Positions 1 through 10,378 are shown, counted from the stretch's first letter. The stretch: DNA of 64,000 nucleotides from Drosophila miranda (GCF_003369915.1 NW_022881603.1:37099124-37163123); one strand, 5' to 3'. Numbers and translations are program-made. Notes: a model not told the origin generated them from the sequence alone.

Positions 1-634
1 AACTCTTGACTATGTCTAACAGGTTGGAAGACACTAGGGTGATGTCAATAACCTCCTGTCGATTTTTAATTATAAAAGTGGGGTCGTTGCCCCGATTACA
101 AATAAGTAGATTTGAGTTGAGGATGAAGCTGAAAAGTGACTCACCCCTTACATTTGTGTTCGAGCTCCCCCATTGAGTGTGGTGAGCGTTGGCATCGCAA
201 CCTATTAATAGGTCTATGTCCGACCTCTCGCTGTCGCTGGCTAGTTTGCGAACCAGGTCGTTGGGAGGATCGTTTCCCTCATGGGCCATGTAGGACGACA
301 TCAGCCTTAGATGTGTCCCTTTCAGCTCTAGGCTTGCCGCCGTGTTGTCGCTATCGCTATAGTTATGGAGCAGAAAGATATTAAGGTGCTTTCTGGCGAG
401 AATGCAGATGCGGGTTTTACCTTCATGTTGAGCTACAATTATCTTGTACTCCTTAAACCCTAGTCCACAAACCTTGTCTCCCACTATCCAAGGTTCCTGG
501 ATCAGGGCTACGTCTGCTCCGCTCTCTTCGAGGCGGAGTATAAGAGCAGCGGATGCTGCCTTACAGTGGTGGAGATTGATCTGAAGGAGCCTCAAGGACA
601 TCCTTAGTGTTCTCCACCACTGTAATGTCGGCAT
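1..634 (-). CDS. LOA-type ORF2, N-terminal endonuclease fragment (cut by window edge)
   Basis: This is the start of the LINE replicase polyprotein. ATG at 634 begins MPTLQWWRTL, followed by the apurinic-like endonuclease signature LQINLHHCKAAS and then IQEPW with the presumed catalytic Glu. The reading frame is open to the window edge, including GCDANAHHTQW with the catalytic Asp and Asn. It overlaps the end of ORF1 by 74 nt in another frame, the usual arrangement in this element (the same overlap is present in L2 and L3). Only about 211 codons are visible, so whether this copy is intact cannot be judged. Confidence 0.75.
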   Translation of the reverse strand, partial: MPTLQWWRTLRMSLRLLQINLHHCKAASAALILRLEESGADVALIQEPWIVGDKVCGLGFKEYKIIVAQHEGKTRICILARKHLNIFLLHNYSDSDNTAASLELKGTHLRLMSSYMAHEGNDPPNDLVRKLASDSERSDIDLLIGCDANAHHTQWGSSNTNVRGESLFSFILNSNLLICNRGNDPTFIIKNRQEVIDITLVSSNLLDIVKS

Positions 635-1972
635 CCGGATCGTCCTCGACTTCCTCGTGGCAACACATCGCCTCGAAGTCGCATCTCAGCGTGCCATCGG
701 TGGAGTAGCCCTCTGGGTCTATCTCCGTGTGATCGTCGGGTGCTTCGATCTCCGAGGCAGCGTCCTGCTCAACTGGCTTGTCGACAGGACGCGCCTCGGC
801 CGCCGCATCGGACTTGTAGACCTTTACGGTCACAGAGCTGAACCCAAAATTGAGCTCGCCTTTGGCAGCCTCAATCGGGGCCAGCGACTCTTTGTTGAGG
901 ACGACCACCGCCTGGTTTGTGGGGCCCTGTGTCGTCTCAACTTTGACCACCTTCCAATCTGCTGTTGGGAGGTGTGGGTTGCATCTTTGCAACATTTTTA
1001 GGATGCGCTCCGGCTCCTTCATGGAGGCGGGCACCCAGACTCTCGCCCTTGGTCTACTGGGCACTTCGCTCCAGTCTACAGCGACGAGCTTCACCCCTGG
1101 GTAGACTTCCCCGACTTGCGCTACCGCTGCTTTGTACAGCTGTACGGAGCGCTCGTCTTCACAGGCTACGATTTTTATGCAGCCCTGGTACCAGCCCATG
1201 TCTTTGCAGACGGGGGGGGTCCAGGCTGCTTTTCCAGCAGCTCGAAGCAGCGGTCGGCCAGTGCCGCTTCCACCCACTTCCACTGGTTTCTAGGTATCCG
1301 GGAGTCCGCGCTGCCTTTGTCCAGGACGCCAATCAGCGTCCTTTCTCTGGCAATCTGCGCGAATGATGTGTTAGGCAGCACTCTGGAGCGCTTCGGTGTC
1401 GGCCCCGGAGTCTCTTGTGAGCGCTGCCTTTTTGGCTGAGGGGCTTCCTTCTTCGGTGCTTCCTTGCCAAAGTTCGGCAGCACCTTCGAGGCCCACTCAA
1501 CCTTCTTTATCCATTTGTCCGTCGGGCTGGACATCTGGCTTGCGTTCTGCCGACGGAGTATATTGCCAGCACTCCTTCTATCGGCATATGTAAAAGATTT
1601 GGCTTGGACACTAGTAGATGGTGACTCATCACCCGCCACTTTACCAGCAGGCAGAGCAGCCGCAGGATTGCATAGCCACTCTGCCAAGGTATCGATTTTG
1701 GGAGCCAATTCACCACCCACCCCGACACCGGGATGGGACCCCTTTGGGCTCTCCCTAGCCTCTTCCGCCGCGCCGGTTTTCCCTGCTGATTTGCGGGTCG
1801 GGCCAGGCCTTTGGGCCGCTGCCTTCCCCTGTTTGGGATTGCTCCCTGTTGGCATTTGGGGAGTGCCAGACTCATTTTTTTTGTTTTTAAATTCTTCCAT
1901 TCTTTTCCCACGAGCTGCAGAGAAGGGGTACGGTCCGTCCGGGCAGAGATCCACGTTGCCCGGATAAGGCAT
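561..1972 (-). pseudogene. LOA-type ORF1 (gag-like), frameshifted
   Basis: ORF1 encodes the nucleic-acid-binding protein of the LINE. The likely start is the ATG at 1972 (MPYPGNVDL); a longer open frame upstream has no ATG. The N-terminal half is basic and rich in Pro and Lys (KRQRSQETPGPTPKRSR); the C-terminal half looks like the RRM-like domain found in ORF1 of related LINEs (DUF4780 is my best guess), ending in an acidic tail. No CCHC knuckles are present. A run of 8 G on the plus strand at 1212-1219, against 9 in the intact copy L2, breaks the frame, so the protein is split into two overlapping reading frames. A sequencing error in the homopolymer is possible. Confidence 0.75.
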
Positions 1973-2398
1973 ACTTAGAACAGGGGGCTGCCAAGTCCCT
2001 GAGCTCTCCGTTAACGACTGGGCTAGTTTTATATACCGGGCCCCCAGCCAGGCTGACTCTCGGCACGGGTCGAATAACACTCTTAGTCCGGCCCGGTGTG
2101 AGCTGAATGTGGGGGGTTGGGATGTGGGTAGGTAGTGGGTAGGGATAGGGGAGTGTGTGAGCTACTTATACGAGGCGGCACCACAAGCGCATCGTCAGTG
2201 TTGCTACTTCGCGAACACCCGCTGGCTGTCCGGGGCTGCTTATTTTCGGTACTCTCCCTAGGGATGTCCGATTATTCGCAGCTGACCTACCTATATGACC
2301 TGTATATAGGTAGGTCGTTCGCTATCCGCAACCTGCGACCAGTCCGGTGGCCTCAGCTAGGCCCCCTTTGAGCCACCTCACGAGCTCATCAGACCAGA

Positions 2399-3511
2399 AA
2401 GGTTTCAATAAAAAATGTCAACAATTTCCACTAAGTTTATTTCTTTACATGGTAACTACCCATTTGCTACATATTAAAACATTTTTATAAAGGGGTATAT
2501 GTGTACTTTTCAAAATTGTTGGCCCGTTCTTTTCCATATAAGCCCCATGGAAGCGCCAGTGTGAAAAACCCCCGTTATGCATATTTTTACATTCCTTTTT
2601 TTTATATTTTTGAAAACATTGAGATTTTGATGGCAAGTGATCAAGATTTCGATGATTTCCCGCATTAATAATCGATGTGGCTCTAAATTGCATTTTTACA
2701 CGACTTCTACATTGGGGCATTGGCTAAGAGGGTGAGTGCATAACCTTAATATACTGGAAAATACTATGGAAAGTATTTTTATATTTTGCAAGGTGTGTGA
2801 ACCAGACATTGTGGCAAGAAAATTAGTGTACTAAGTGACTTGGCGATCAAATATACGGTCTGAAATATGCCACATATACCCACTTAAGACCCCTCTATTT
2901 AAACAGTCATTGTAGATACCTCCTATCCCTTCTTTTACTCACAAAAAAAAACCCACTATATCCACGATTTTCACTATTTTCGGTGCAATATTAAAATACC
3001 CCTTTGGCATACAATAGGCTAATCGTTCTGTGATTTGATATTATTAGCTTGCTAGGACTTTATAGCTGAACATGAAGTTTATCCGATTGATAGATTATTT
3101 TTATAAAATAGTAGCCAACTTTTGCTAGTCATTCTTATTGGATTTGTTTAGAATTTTCACGAGTTTTCAAAGTGAAAATTTTGAAAAATATACCGCTAAA
3201 AATTATTGTGTAAAAAAAGCACTACCTTTAAAAAAAACTGCATACAAAATACCAGATTAAATTGTTAAACAAATTCCAAGTCCCCAATCTATCAAAAAAA
3301 GTTTCCTTGCCAGGTAAAAAAGAGGTAAATATTATTATTATTAGTATTATTTTCCGCGGTCTAACTAGAGTTGTTATGCAGTTTAAATAAAGGGGCTTAA
3401 GTGGGCTAAGTTCGTTTTTTCATCGGTATGGCACGCTGAAAAGGCGCCATTCTTAAGAAGCGTCCCTCCATTTTTTTTAAACTAATAAAAAAATTACTGC
3501 TCGACGTCATA
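2399..3511 (+). promoter_or_regulatory. mars upstream flank, presumed promoter and 5' UTR
   Basis: This AT-rich 1.1-kb stretch lies directly upstream of the mars start codon and is repeated at 26273-27370, 38920-39973 and 48726-49824, with a partial copy at 8290-8751. I see no convincing gene in it. The last 150 bases are the most conserved between copies and contain the block around 3400-3480 ending in a T-run just before the start codon, so the transcription start probably lies there. No clear TATA box or named core motif was recognised. The promoter role is inferred from position only. Confidence 0.6.
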
Positions 3512-6119
3512 ATGCAGCGCCACAGGGAATTATATAAACAGCAATCACTTGCTTTTAGCCCACGCAATTTCAATGAGCAGAACCGGGAACTCCAGAATGC
3601 GGCGCGTGCAAAACAGCGCGAGGATCGTTTTCAAAGCAACCGCATTATTAGTGTTAGTCCAACTCCCGTCAAGCGTGCGGCACCTATACCGCCCTCAGAG
3701 GAGGCGCAGCCACGCCTTACCTATGTCGCTCCTCCTAAGGAGAATCGAAAACCAGAGCTGCCTCAGCAGCAGAGGAACCCCACCCGGGACCTTTACATAA
3801 AGCGCTTCGTGGATTGGAAGGCTGCCAGGAAGGAACAAACAAAGAACGAGCAAATTGCTCGTCGTGGTCAAAAGATGTTCACATATAAAACCGAAACACT
3901 TAAACCTGCGACAAACCCCCAGAAAGAGCAGGAGAACGCTCCGGCATTTGTGCCGCCAAAAAGGCACTCCTTATATGTTTTGGCAAAAAAAACTCAGTGT
4001 ACGCAGACGGCAGCGGAGAGGAAACAGCCTTTGGCAACCCAATTGCGTACCCAGGGTCATCCATCCAGATTGCGCGCTCAGCCTGCGGCAACCATGGCAA
4101 AGCTGCAACATGCAACGTCGCGTCCTCAACCGGTCACTGTGAAGACCCAAACATCAAACATGAAACATCAAACATCAGCAAGGAATGTCCAGCCAGCCAC
4201 AGTGAAGCCTGCACCTTCACGTGCATTGCCCTTGAAGCCTACAGCAGGCCCAAAGCCCAAGGCAGCAGATTTGGTCGTTGGACCTTCTGCAAATGGGGTT
4301 GTTCATTTGCCAAATGTGAGGACGCAACCATTCGAAAAGCCGGCCGTGAGTAAGCCCACCTTAAAAATACCAGCAGTGAAACCAAAGCCCATTCAACGAG
4401 GCGGCGGAGGGGGAGCTGCGGGAAAATTTAAGTCGACCTCAGTAGCAAAAGGGCCGGCAATAAAAAACAAGCTTGCCAGACAATTGTCGACCAGAATGAA
4501 GGCCAAGAGCAACGTCAGCAAGTACGTAGGTCTTCAAAAGAATGTTCGAAATCGGCCGGAGCTGATGAGAGAGTTGGTTGAGGCTGGGACCACTGAACTC
4601 CCACTGCCTCCCAATACGCCGCTGGAAGAGAAGATAAGTTTCCCTGCTCTGGTCACATTCACGCAGTGCAAGACGAACAATTGCAGTCAAGAAATGATAG
4701 AAGCCTTGGGTGAGATTTCAAATCTGAGTCCAGTGGGTCCAATGAGCAGCTACCGAGATTCGAAAGCGAAGCGGAAATTTGACTTTTCTAGGTACTCTTT
4801 GATAAAAACGGCAGCTGAAGAGAGTTTGATCTTGGATCCATATCTGGCTAAGGGTAAGTAAAACAGGAATAAAATGGAGTAAAATGTAATATTATTGGTT
4901 TCCAGATCCAGATGATAAAGAACAAGAAAATTCTACTCTGAAGGCAGCTACGGAGCAAACCCCTCCTCGCAGGATTTCCGATGAGAAGCCCAACTACTTA
5001 AGTCCATATGTAAGCGTCTCGCGCGGTAAAGTCAACTCTCGCTGTGAGCGTGAGAAGCGAAACAGCATGTATTTGCCCGGTGAGGAGTATCCTGTTGCCA
5101 ATCGGCGGGCCCTCGAGTCGGTGCTCTACTTTCGCATACAGCTGGAGAATGAGATTCGACGACTGCGAGATATCTGCAGCGAGTGGGAAGCCTATAGCAA
5201 GGAGAATGAGGCGCATCTGGTTGAGACGGGCGGCATAGATATGATCAATGTCGCCATTGGACAGACAAATTTGCTCTCTACCAAGAAATTGATGCAGTTC
5301 AGCGGTCTGATTGACCGTTGCGAGGCGGGAGCTACGGGCAAGAACCATCGACCCTACGATGGCAGCGAGGAGACGAAACCCGTCCAGGCAGAGGATCTGG
5401 AAGGGTGGTGGGACATGCTGCGACTCCAGAGTGAGAATGTTGACAAGCGCTTTGATAACTTGAAGCGATGGAAACAGAACAATTGGCAGGACCCCGATGC
5501 AGTTGAGGAATCGAAAATACCAGCCAAGCCCGTGGCCAAACCAAACTCTAAGCTGGGCAACAATTTAAACGCTAAGCCCAAGGTCAAGGCCAGCAGTAAC
5601 TTGATGCAATTACTCCGCAAGGCCCATGCTGAAATGAAAAAGGCTAAGGCGGATGTGGTATCAGCGGACGATGCCCCGCAAACTCCATCTCGCAGCAGCA
5701 CTCAGCGTGTGATCGTAGTACGCGACCGTCGGTCCTTCTCTCCTGCTCGCACCGTCCTGCGCATGTCTGTAGGCGAGAGCCGTTCTTCCAATGGTGGCAA
5801 CACTCTGCTCAAGTCTGCTATATTGGCCGCAGCCGAACAAAACGCTCTTAATCATACCCCCCCTCCCAATAAGGGACGCCAGTCGATTCTGAAAAAACCA
5901 GGGACCAGCAAGCGTGAAAGTCGGGGAGTTATTTTCAGTACAAAGAAAAATGTACGGCACTTCAAATTCACCTACGAAGAAGGCACTATTAGCGATGATG
6001 AGCCCTTTGGCGGCGATAAGCTAGAGGATTGCGAGGAGGACATGTCGATCGAAGCTTCAGGGGAAACACGTTCCGTAGACCAGGGCCCAGCAGAAAATGA
6101 GCCGCAATCCGCGTCTTAG
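3512..6119 (+). CDS. mars: Mars, HURP/DLGAP5-family spindle microtubule-associated protein (two exons)
   Basis: Exon 1 is 3512-4853 and exon 2 is 4906-6119, giving 851 residues; D. melanogaster Mars is slightly over 900. The N-terminal ~490 residues are basic and low-complexity (Gln, Lys, Pro, a short Gly run near residue 297), as in the microtubule-binding half of HURP proteins. The conserved GKAP domain starts near residue 502 (YLPGEEYPV) and includes YFRIQLENEI and the hallmark EGWWDML around 612-618. KEN motifs at 76-78 and 546-548 are candidate APC/C degrons, and RGVIF at 787-791 fits a PP1-docking RVxF motif; in flies Mars is known to bind PP1 and stabilise mitotic spindles. The frame is open throughout with consensus splice sites. 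It is the only copy in the window that looks functional. Confidence 0.9.
4854..4905 (+). other. mars intron
   Basis: A 52-nt intron with donor GTAAGT and acceptor TTTCCAG, typical of short Drosophila introns. Exon 1 ends after the first base of a codon (phase 1) and the join restores GAT, so reading continues as LAK-DPDDKEQ without a stop. Without splicing the frame ends at 4861. Confidence 0.88.
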
Positions 6120-6288
6120 GCCATCCACCGAGTTTATGTAGTTTATCTATCATTTATTATTTAAAGTTACGTTTTTGTTTATATGTATAGTATTATTTAA
6201 TTCTGAAAATTATGTTTCAATTTCAAAGCCTTGTTTTATATTTTTTTTTTTAATTAAGTACATCAATCAATCAAATAAAGAAAAAAAA
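6120..6288 (+). promoter_or_regulatory. mars 3' UTR with poly(A) signal
   Basis: A 169-nt AT-rich stretch follows the TAG stop. A canonical AATAAA lies at 6274-6279, followed by an A-run that abuts the 5' end of a Helentron at 6289. Cleavage normally falls 10-30 nt after the signal, which would now be inside the Helentron, so the insertion may have shifted or altered the mRNA end. Confidence 0.6.
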
Positions 6289-7395
6289 CGAGGGGGAACG
6301 TTGTGAGTTGCTGCGGACACCGCAACTCTACAGTTATACCCGATACTAAGTCAGTATGGCTCTCCTCCGGCAGACGCCGCTAATATTAAACGACACGACA
6401 AAGAGTGCGTGCGAGAGAGACAGAAAATCAGTCTGAGCGTGACGTCGGGCGCTGCGTAGCCACTGCAAATTGATTTGTTCCTATTGGCTATAAAAATGAT
6501 CTGATCTGATCCAGATTCAGCAATCTGATAGATATGGTCATTATCTATGATTCTGCGTTTTTAGTTTTCTCGAATGTGCAATATTGTGGATGCAACAGAT
6601 TTTCGTCCTTTGTGTGGGCGGAAGGGGGTGGGGCGAAATTTTGAGATACACGTTTTATAGTAAGATCTAACAGGAGTGCGGATACCAAATTTGGTTACTC
6701 TAGCCTTAATAGTCTCTGAGATTTTTGAATATCCCCAGATTTTCGTCTTTTGCGGGGGCGGAAGGGGGTGTGGCGAAATTTTGAAACAAACTCGTCTCGG
6801 TCCGATATATTAGGAGTGTGGATACCAAATTTGGTTGCTCTAGCTTTTGTAGTCTCTGAGATCTAGGCGCTAATGTTTTACTCTAAGCAAAGCCGCCTAT
6901 GCTACGTGTGTGTTAGAGAGAGACAGGAAGAGAAAAAAATGAAATTGTTTTCTTGATGCTGGCTATAATAATAATACGATCCAATTCAGATTCCGCAGTC
7001 TTAAAGATATGGTCATTCTCTACAATTCTACGTTTTTGGTTTTCTCATATCTTTAAAATTGTGTATGCCACAGATTTTCGTCCTTTATGGGGGCGGAAGT
7101 GGGCGGGGCGAAGTTTTGAAATATTTTTGTAGCAGTGACATATCACAGAAGTCTGAGTCCAAAACATCGTTGCTCTAGCTCTTATAGTCTTTGAGCACTA
7201 GGCGCTGAAGGGGACGGACAGACGGACGGACGGACAGACGGACAGACAGACAGGGCTCAATCGACTCGGCTATTGATGCTGATCAAGAATATATATACTT
7301 TATGGGGTCGGAAACGATTCCTTCTGGACGTTACACACATCCACTTTTACCACAAATCTAATATACCCCAATACTCATTTTGAGTATCGGGTATA
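6289..7395 (+). mobile_element. DINE-1/INE-1-type (ISY-like) non-autonomous Helentron, copy H1
   Basis: This is a complete non-coding element. Near the 5' end are a hairpin (GAGTTGC at 6305-6311 pairing with GCAACTC at 6322-6328) and then TATACCCGATACT at 6335-6347. The 3' end carries its exact inverse AGTATCGGGTATA at 7383-7395, preceded by the stem-loop ATACTCA-TTT-TGAGTAT. These sub-terminal inverted repeats plus the 3' hairpin are Helentron hallmarks. Inside are three related ~50-bp blocks starting CAGATTTTCGTC (near 6598, 6737, 7073) and a GTCY-type microsatellite at about 7211-7252. It lies between the mars 3' UTR and an I-clade LINE fragment. Confidence 0.85.
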
Positions 7396-7396
7396 A

Positions 7397-8289
7397 AAAC
7401 TATATTTTATGAGATTCTGAACAAGTACAGAAAGGACGACTGGAACATTCTATCAACAGATTCCTCAGTTACAGAAAGTACATGTGGCATAGGAATAGTA
7501 GAATGGCCTAGTGGAAATATCCACAAGTACAAAATAGAAAACAGATTATCCTCAGTAGGTGCCGAACTCGTAGGCCTTAAAAAGACCTGCGAACTATGTC
7601 TTAAATATAATTACAAAAAGGCTTTGATTTTAAGTGATGGATTAGGAGCTATTAATTTACAATAAATATAAAACACAGCTACAAGGAGGCTCAAAGAGAA
7701 ATTAGGAACTTTTTAGTATACAAATGGAATGAGGACTACAGGACGAAGTGTAGGACGAAGGGATCCAGCCTCATAGACATATTTCCAGACATACCCAGTA
7801 AACCCTGGCATTTTTCTCTTAAATGGAATGCTAAAAGCATCAAGACCATTAACAGACTTATGACGGGACACACATACGACAAAGTCTTCCTACACAGAAT
7901 CAAAGCAATTGACTCAAATATCTGCGAAACGTGCAATGTAACTGAATATGCCGAACACCTGATCTTCGATTGCCAAAGATTTGCCGGGCTCAGAAGGAAA
8001 TTCAAAATCTTTAAATATTATAACAATTTACATCAATTATTAATAAAAAAAGAGCCGCTACATCTCAGACAGCTGGCAATCTTCATCAAAACTGCTGACT
8101 TAAACTTTTGACCCCTTTTTTCTTCATCATGTTATAAAGTAATTTCAGTTTATTTTCTAAAACAGTTAAGTAATTTTCCTCCTTTTTTTTATATACCGAC
8201 CTGTCAAACTCGCCAAACTACATCACCAGTATCTGATCAATGTGGCTACAGTGCTACGATCAAAATTCCGATCATCCTTGAGATGATTT
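7397..8289 (+). pseudogene. I-clade LINE ORF2 3' fragment (RNase H and C-terminal region), copy I0
   Basis: The fragment aligns with bases 18437-19495 of copy I1. It keeps the first RNase H aspartate (as STDSS, where other copies have STDAS), the Glu segment and LSDGLGA, then has an internal deletion of about 190 bp at 7661 that removes the last RNase H Asp region. The C-terminal zinc-like motif CETCNVTEYAEHLIFDC is intact. Unlike the later copies it lacks a 5-nt deletion after FKIFKY, so its frame runs on to TADLNF and a stop at 8109-8111, probably the original ORF2 terminus. It is flanked by Helentron H1 and a partial mars flank. Confidence 0.8.
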
Positions 8290-8751
8290 AGCTTGCTAGG
8301 ACTTTATAGCTGAACATGAAGTTTATCCGATTGATGGATTATTTTTCTAAAATAGTTTCCAACTTTTGCTAGTCATTCTTATTGGATTTGTTTAGAATTT
8401 TCACGAGTTTTCAAAGTGAAAATTTTGAAAAATATACCGCTAAAAATTATTGAGTAAAAAAAGCACTACCTTTAAAAAAAACTGCATACAAAATACCAGA
8501 TTAAATTGTTAAACAAATTCCAAGTCCCCAATCTATCAAAAAAAGTTTCCTTGCCAGGTAAAAAAGAGGTAAATATTATTATTAGTATTATTTTCCGCGG
8601 TCTAACTCGAGTTGTTATCCAGTTTAAATAAAGGGGCTTAAGTGGGCTAAGTTCGTTTTTTCATCGGTATGGCACGCTGAAAAGGCGCCATTCTTAAGAA
8701 GCGTCCCTCCATTTTTTTTAAACTCCTAAATAATTACTGCTCGACGTCATA
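8290..8751 (+). repeat. Partial duplicate of the mars upstream flank
   Basis: It matches 3050-3511 with scattered substitutions and small indels (for example TTATTATTAG reduced by one triplet near 8580). It begins at AGCTTGCTAGGAC, where a short TTAGCTTGC-like overlap with the end of the I fragment suggests a microhomology join. It supplies the mars pseudogene with only the proximal ~460 bp of the flank. Confidence 0.85.
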
Positions 8752-10345
8752 ATGCAGCGCCACAGGGAATTATATAAACAGCAATCACTTGCTTTCAGCC
8801 CACGCAATTTCAATGAGCAGAACCGGGAACTCCAGAATGCGGCGCTTTCAAAGCAACCGCATTATTAGTGTTAGTCCAACTCCCGTCAAGCGTGCGGCAC
8901 CTATACCGCCGTCAGAGGAGGCGCAGCCACGCCTTACCTATGTCGCTCCTCCTAAGGAGAATCGAAAACCAGAGCTGCCTCAGCAGCAGAGGAACCCCAC
9001 CCGGGACCTTTACATAAAGCGCTTCGTGGATTGGAAGGCTGCCAGGAAGGAACAAACAAAGAACGAGCAAATTGCTCGTCGTGGTCAAAAGATGTTCACA
9101 TATAAAACCGAAACACTTAAACCTGCGACAAACCCCCAGAAAGAGCAGGAGAACGCTCCGGCATTTGTGCCGCCAAAAAGGCACTCCTTATATGTTTTGG
9201 CAAAAAAAACTCAGTGTACGCAGACGGCAGCGGAGAGGAAACAGCCTTTGGCAACCCAATTGCGTACCCAGGGTCATCCATCGCGTCCTCAACCGGTCAC
9301 TGTGAAGACCCAAAAATCAAACATGAAACATCAAACATCAGCAAGGAATGTCCAGCCAGCCACAGTGAAGCCTGCACCTTCACGTGCATTGCCCTTGAAG
9401 CCTACAGCAGGCCCAAAGCCCAAGGCAGCAGATTTGGTCGTTGGACCTTCTGCAAATGGCGTTGTTCATTTGCCAAATGTGAGGACGCAACCATTCGAAA
9501 AGCCGGCCGTGAGTAAGCCCACCTTAAAAATACCAGCAGTGAAACCAAAGCCCATTCAAGGAGGCGGCGGAGGGGGAGCTGCGGGAAAATTTAAGTCGAC
9601 CGCAGTAGCAAAAGGGCCGGCAATAAAAAACAAGCTTGCCAGCCAATTGTCGACCAGAATGAAGGCCAAGAGCAACGTCAGCAAGTACGTAGGTCTTCAA
9701 AAGAATGTTCGAAATCGGCCGGAGCTGATGAGAGAGTTGGTTGAGGCTGGGACCACTGAACTCCCACTGCCTCCCAATACGCCGCTGGAAGAGAAGATAA
9801 GTTTCCCTGCTCTGGCCACAAACAGCATGTATTTGCCTGGTGAGGAGTATCCTGTTGCCAATCGGCGGGCCCTCGAGTCGGTGCTCTACTTTCGCATACA
9901 GCTGGAGAATGAGATTCGACGACTGCGAGATATCTGCAGCGAGTGGGAAGCCTATAGCAAGGAGAATGAGGCTCATCTGGTTGAGACGGGCGGCATAGAT
10001 ATGATCAATGTGGCCATTGGACAGACAAATTTGCTCTCTACCAAGAAATTGATGCAGTTCAGCGGTCTGATTGACCGTTGCGAGGCGGGAGCTACGGGCA
10101 AGAACCATCGACCCTACGATGGCAGCGAGGAGACGAAACCCGTCCAGGCAGAGGATCTGGAAGGGTGGTGGGACATGCTGCGACTCCAGAGTGAGAATGT
10201 TGACAAGCGCTTTGATAACTTGAAGCGATGGAAACAGAACAATTGGCAGGACCCCGATGCAGTTGAGGAATCGAAAATACCAGCCAAGCCTTTGGAAACA
10301 ATTCCTTCTGGACGTTACACACATCCACTTTTACCACAAATCTAA
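8752..10345 (+). pseudogene. mars: mars duplicate with three internal deletions, fused to a Helentron tail
   Basis: The copy starts at the same ATG as the intact gene but carries a 22-nt deletion after codon 32 (frameshift), an in-frame 54-nt deletion (18 residues, near 9281) and a 403-nt deletion at about 9827. The last removes the whole intron plus 351 coding nt, so the frame is kept. Downstream sequence stays open for 510 codons from an internal ATG at 8813 to 10345 and includes the GKAP core with GWWDML. The C-terminal ~200 residues are replaced by 17 codons read from Helentron 3' sequence (ending HPLLPQI). The intron was lost by genomic deletion, not retroposition. A truncated Mars-like product is possible but unproven. 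Confidence 0.85.
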
Positions 10346-10378
10346 TATACCCCAATACTCATTTTGAGTATCGGGTAT
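10294..10378 (+). mobile_element. Helentron 3'-end remnant, copy H2
   Basis: About 85 bp match the last bases of the other Helentrons, from GGAAAC-ATTCCTTCTGG to the terminal stem-loop and AGTATCGGGTAT. The rest of the element is missing. It interrupts the 3' part of the mars pseudogene and supplies its stop codon. Confidence 0.85.

Larger units (their letters stand above)
1..2398 (-). mobile_element. LOA-clade non-LTR retrotransposon, copy L1 (3' part beyond window)
   Basis: This is the 5' portion of a LINE read on the minus strand. Base 1 corresponds to base 23875 of the full copy L2, so the reverse transcriptase and RNase H regions lie outside the window. It holds the 5' UTR, ORF1 and the endonuclease start of ORF2. 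The 5' end is placed at 2398 because the 12-bp sequence AAGGTTTCAATA that follows (2399-2410) is the target duplication seen on both sides of L2 and L3. The clade call rests on the EN-RT-RNase H order of the full copies and an ORF1 without zinc knuckles; the related R1 clade is the main alternative. Confidence 0.85.

Noticed and set aside
657-1001. Several plus-strand open frames across the LOA ORF1 region (also at 24.5-25.8 and 37.2-38.5 kb)
   Set aside because: They are antisense shadows of ORF1 and ORF2, rich in Arg, Leu and Pro as expected from the GC-rich opposite strand, and have no known domain.
2445-2720. A 91-codon open frame on the minus strand in the mars flank
   Set aside because: Low-complexity AT-rich sequence with no recognisable motif; it is interrupted by the 47-bp deletion in unit U3, as expected for non-coding DNA.
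7211-7252. Short regular repeats in the Helentron as a possible CRISPR array
   Set aside because: They are a GTCY microsatellite without spacers in a eukaryotic transposable element.
7397-8289. The first I fragment as a separate host RNase H gene
   Set aside because: It aligns throughout with the 3' end of the I ORF2 and has a large internal deletion in the catalytic domain.
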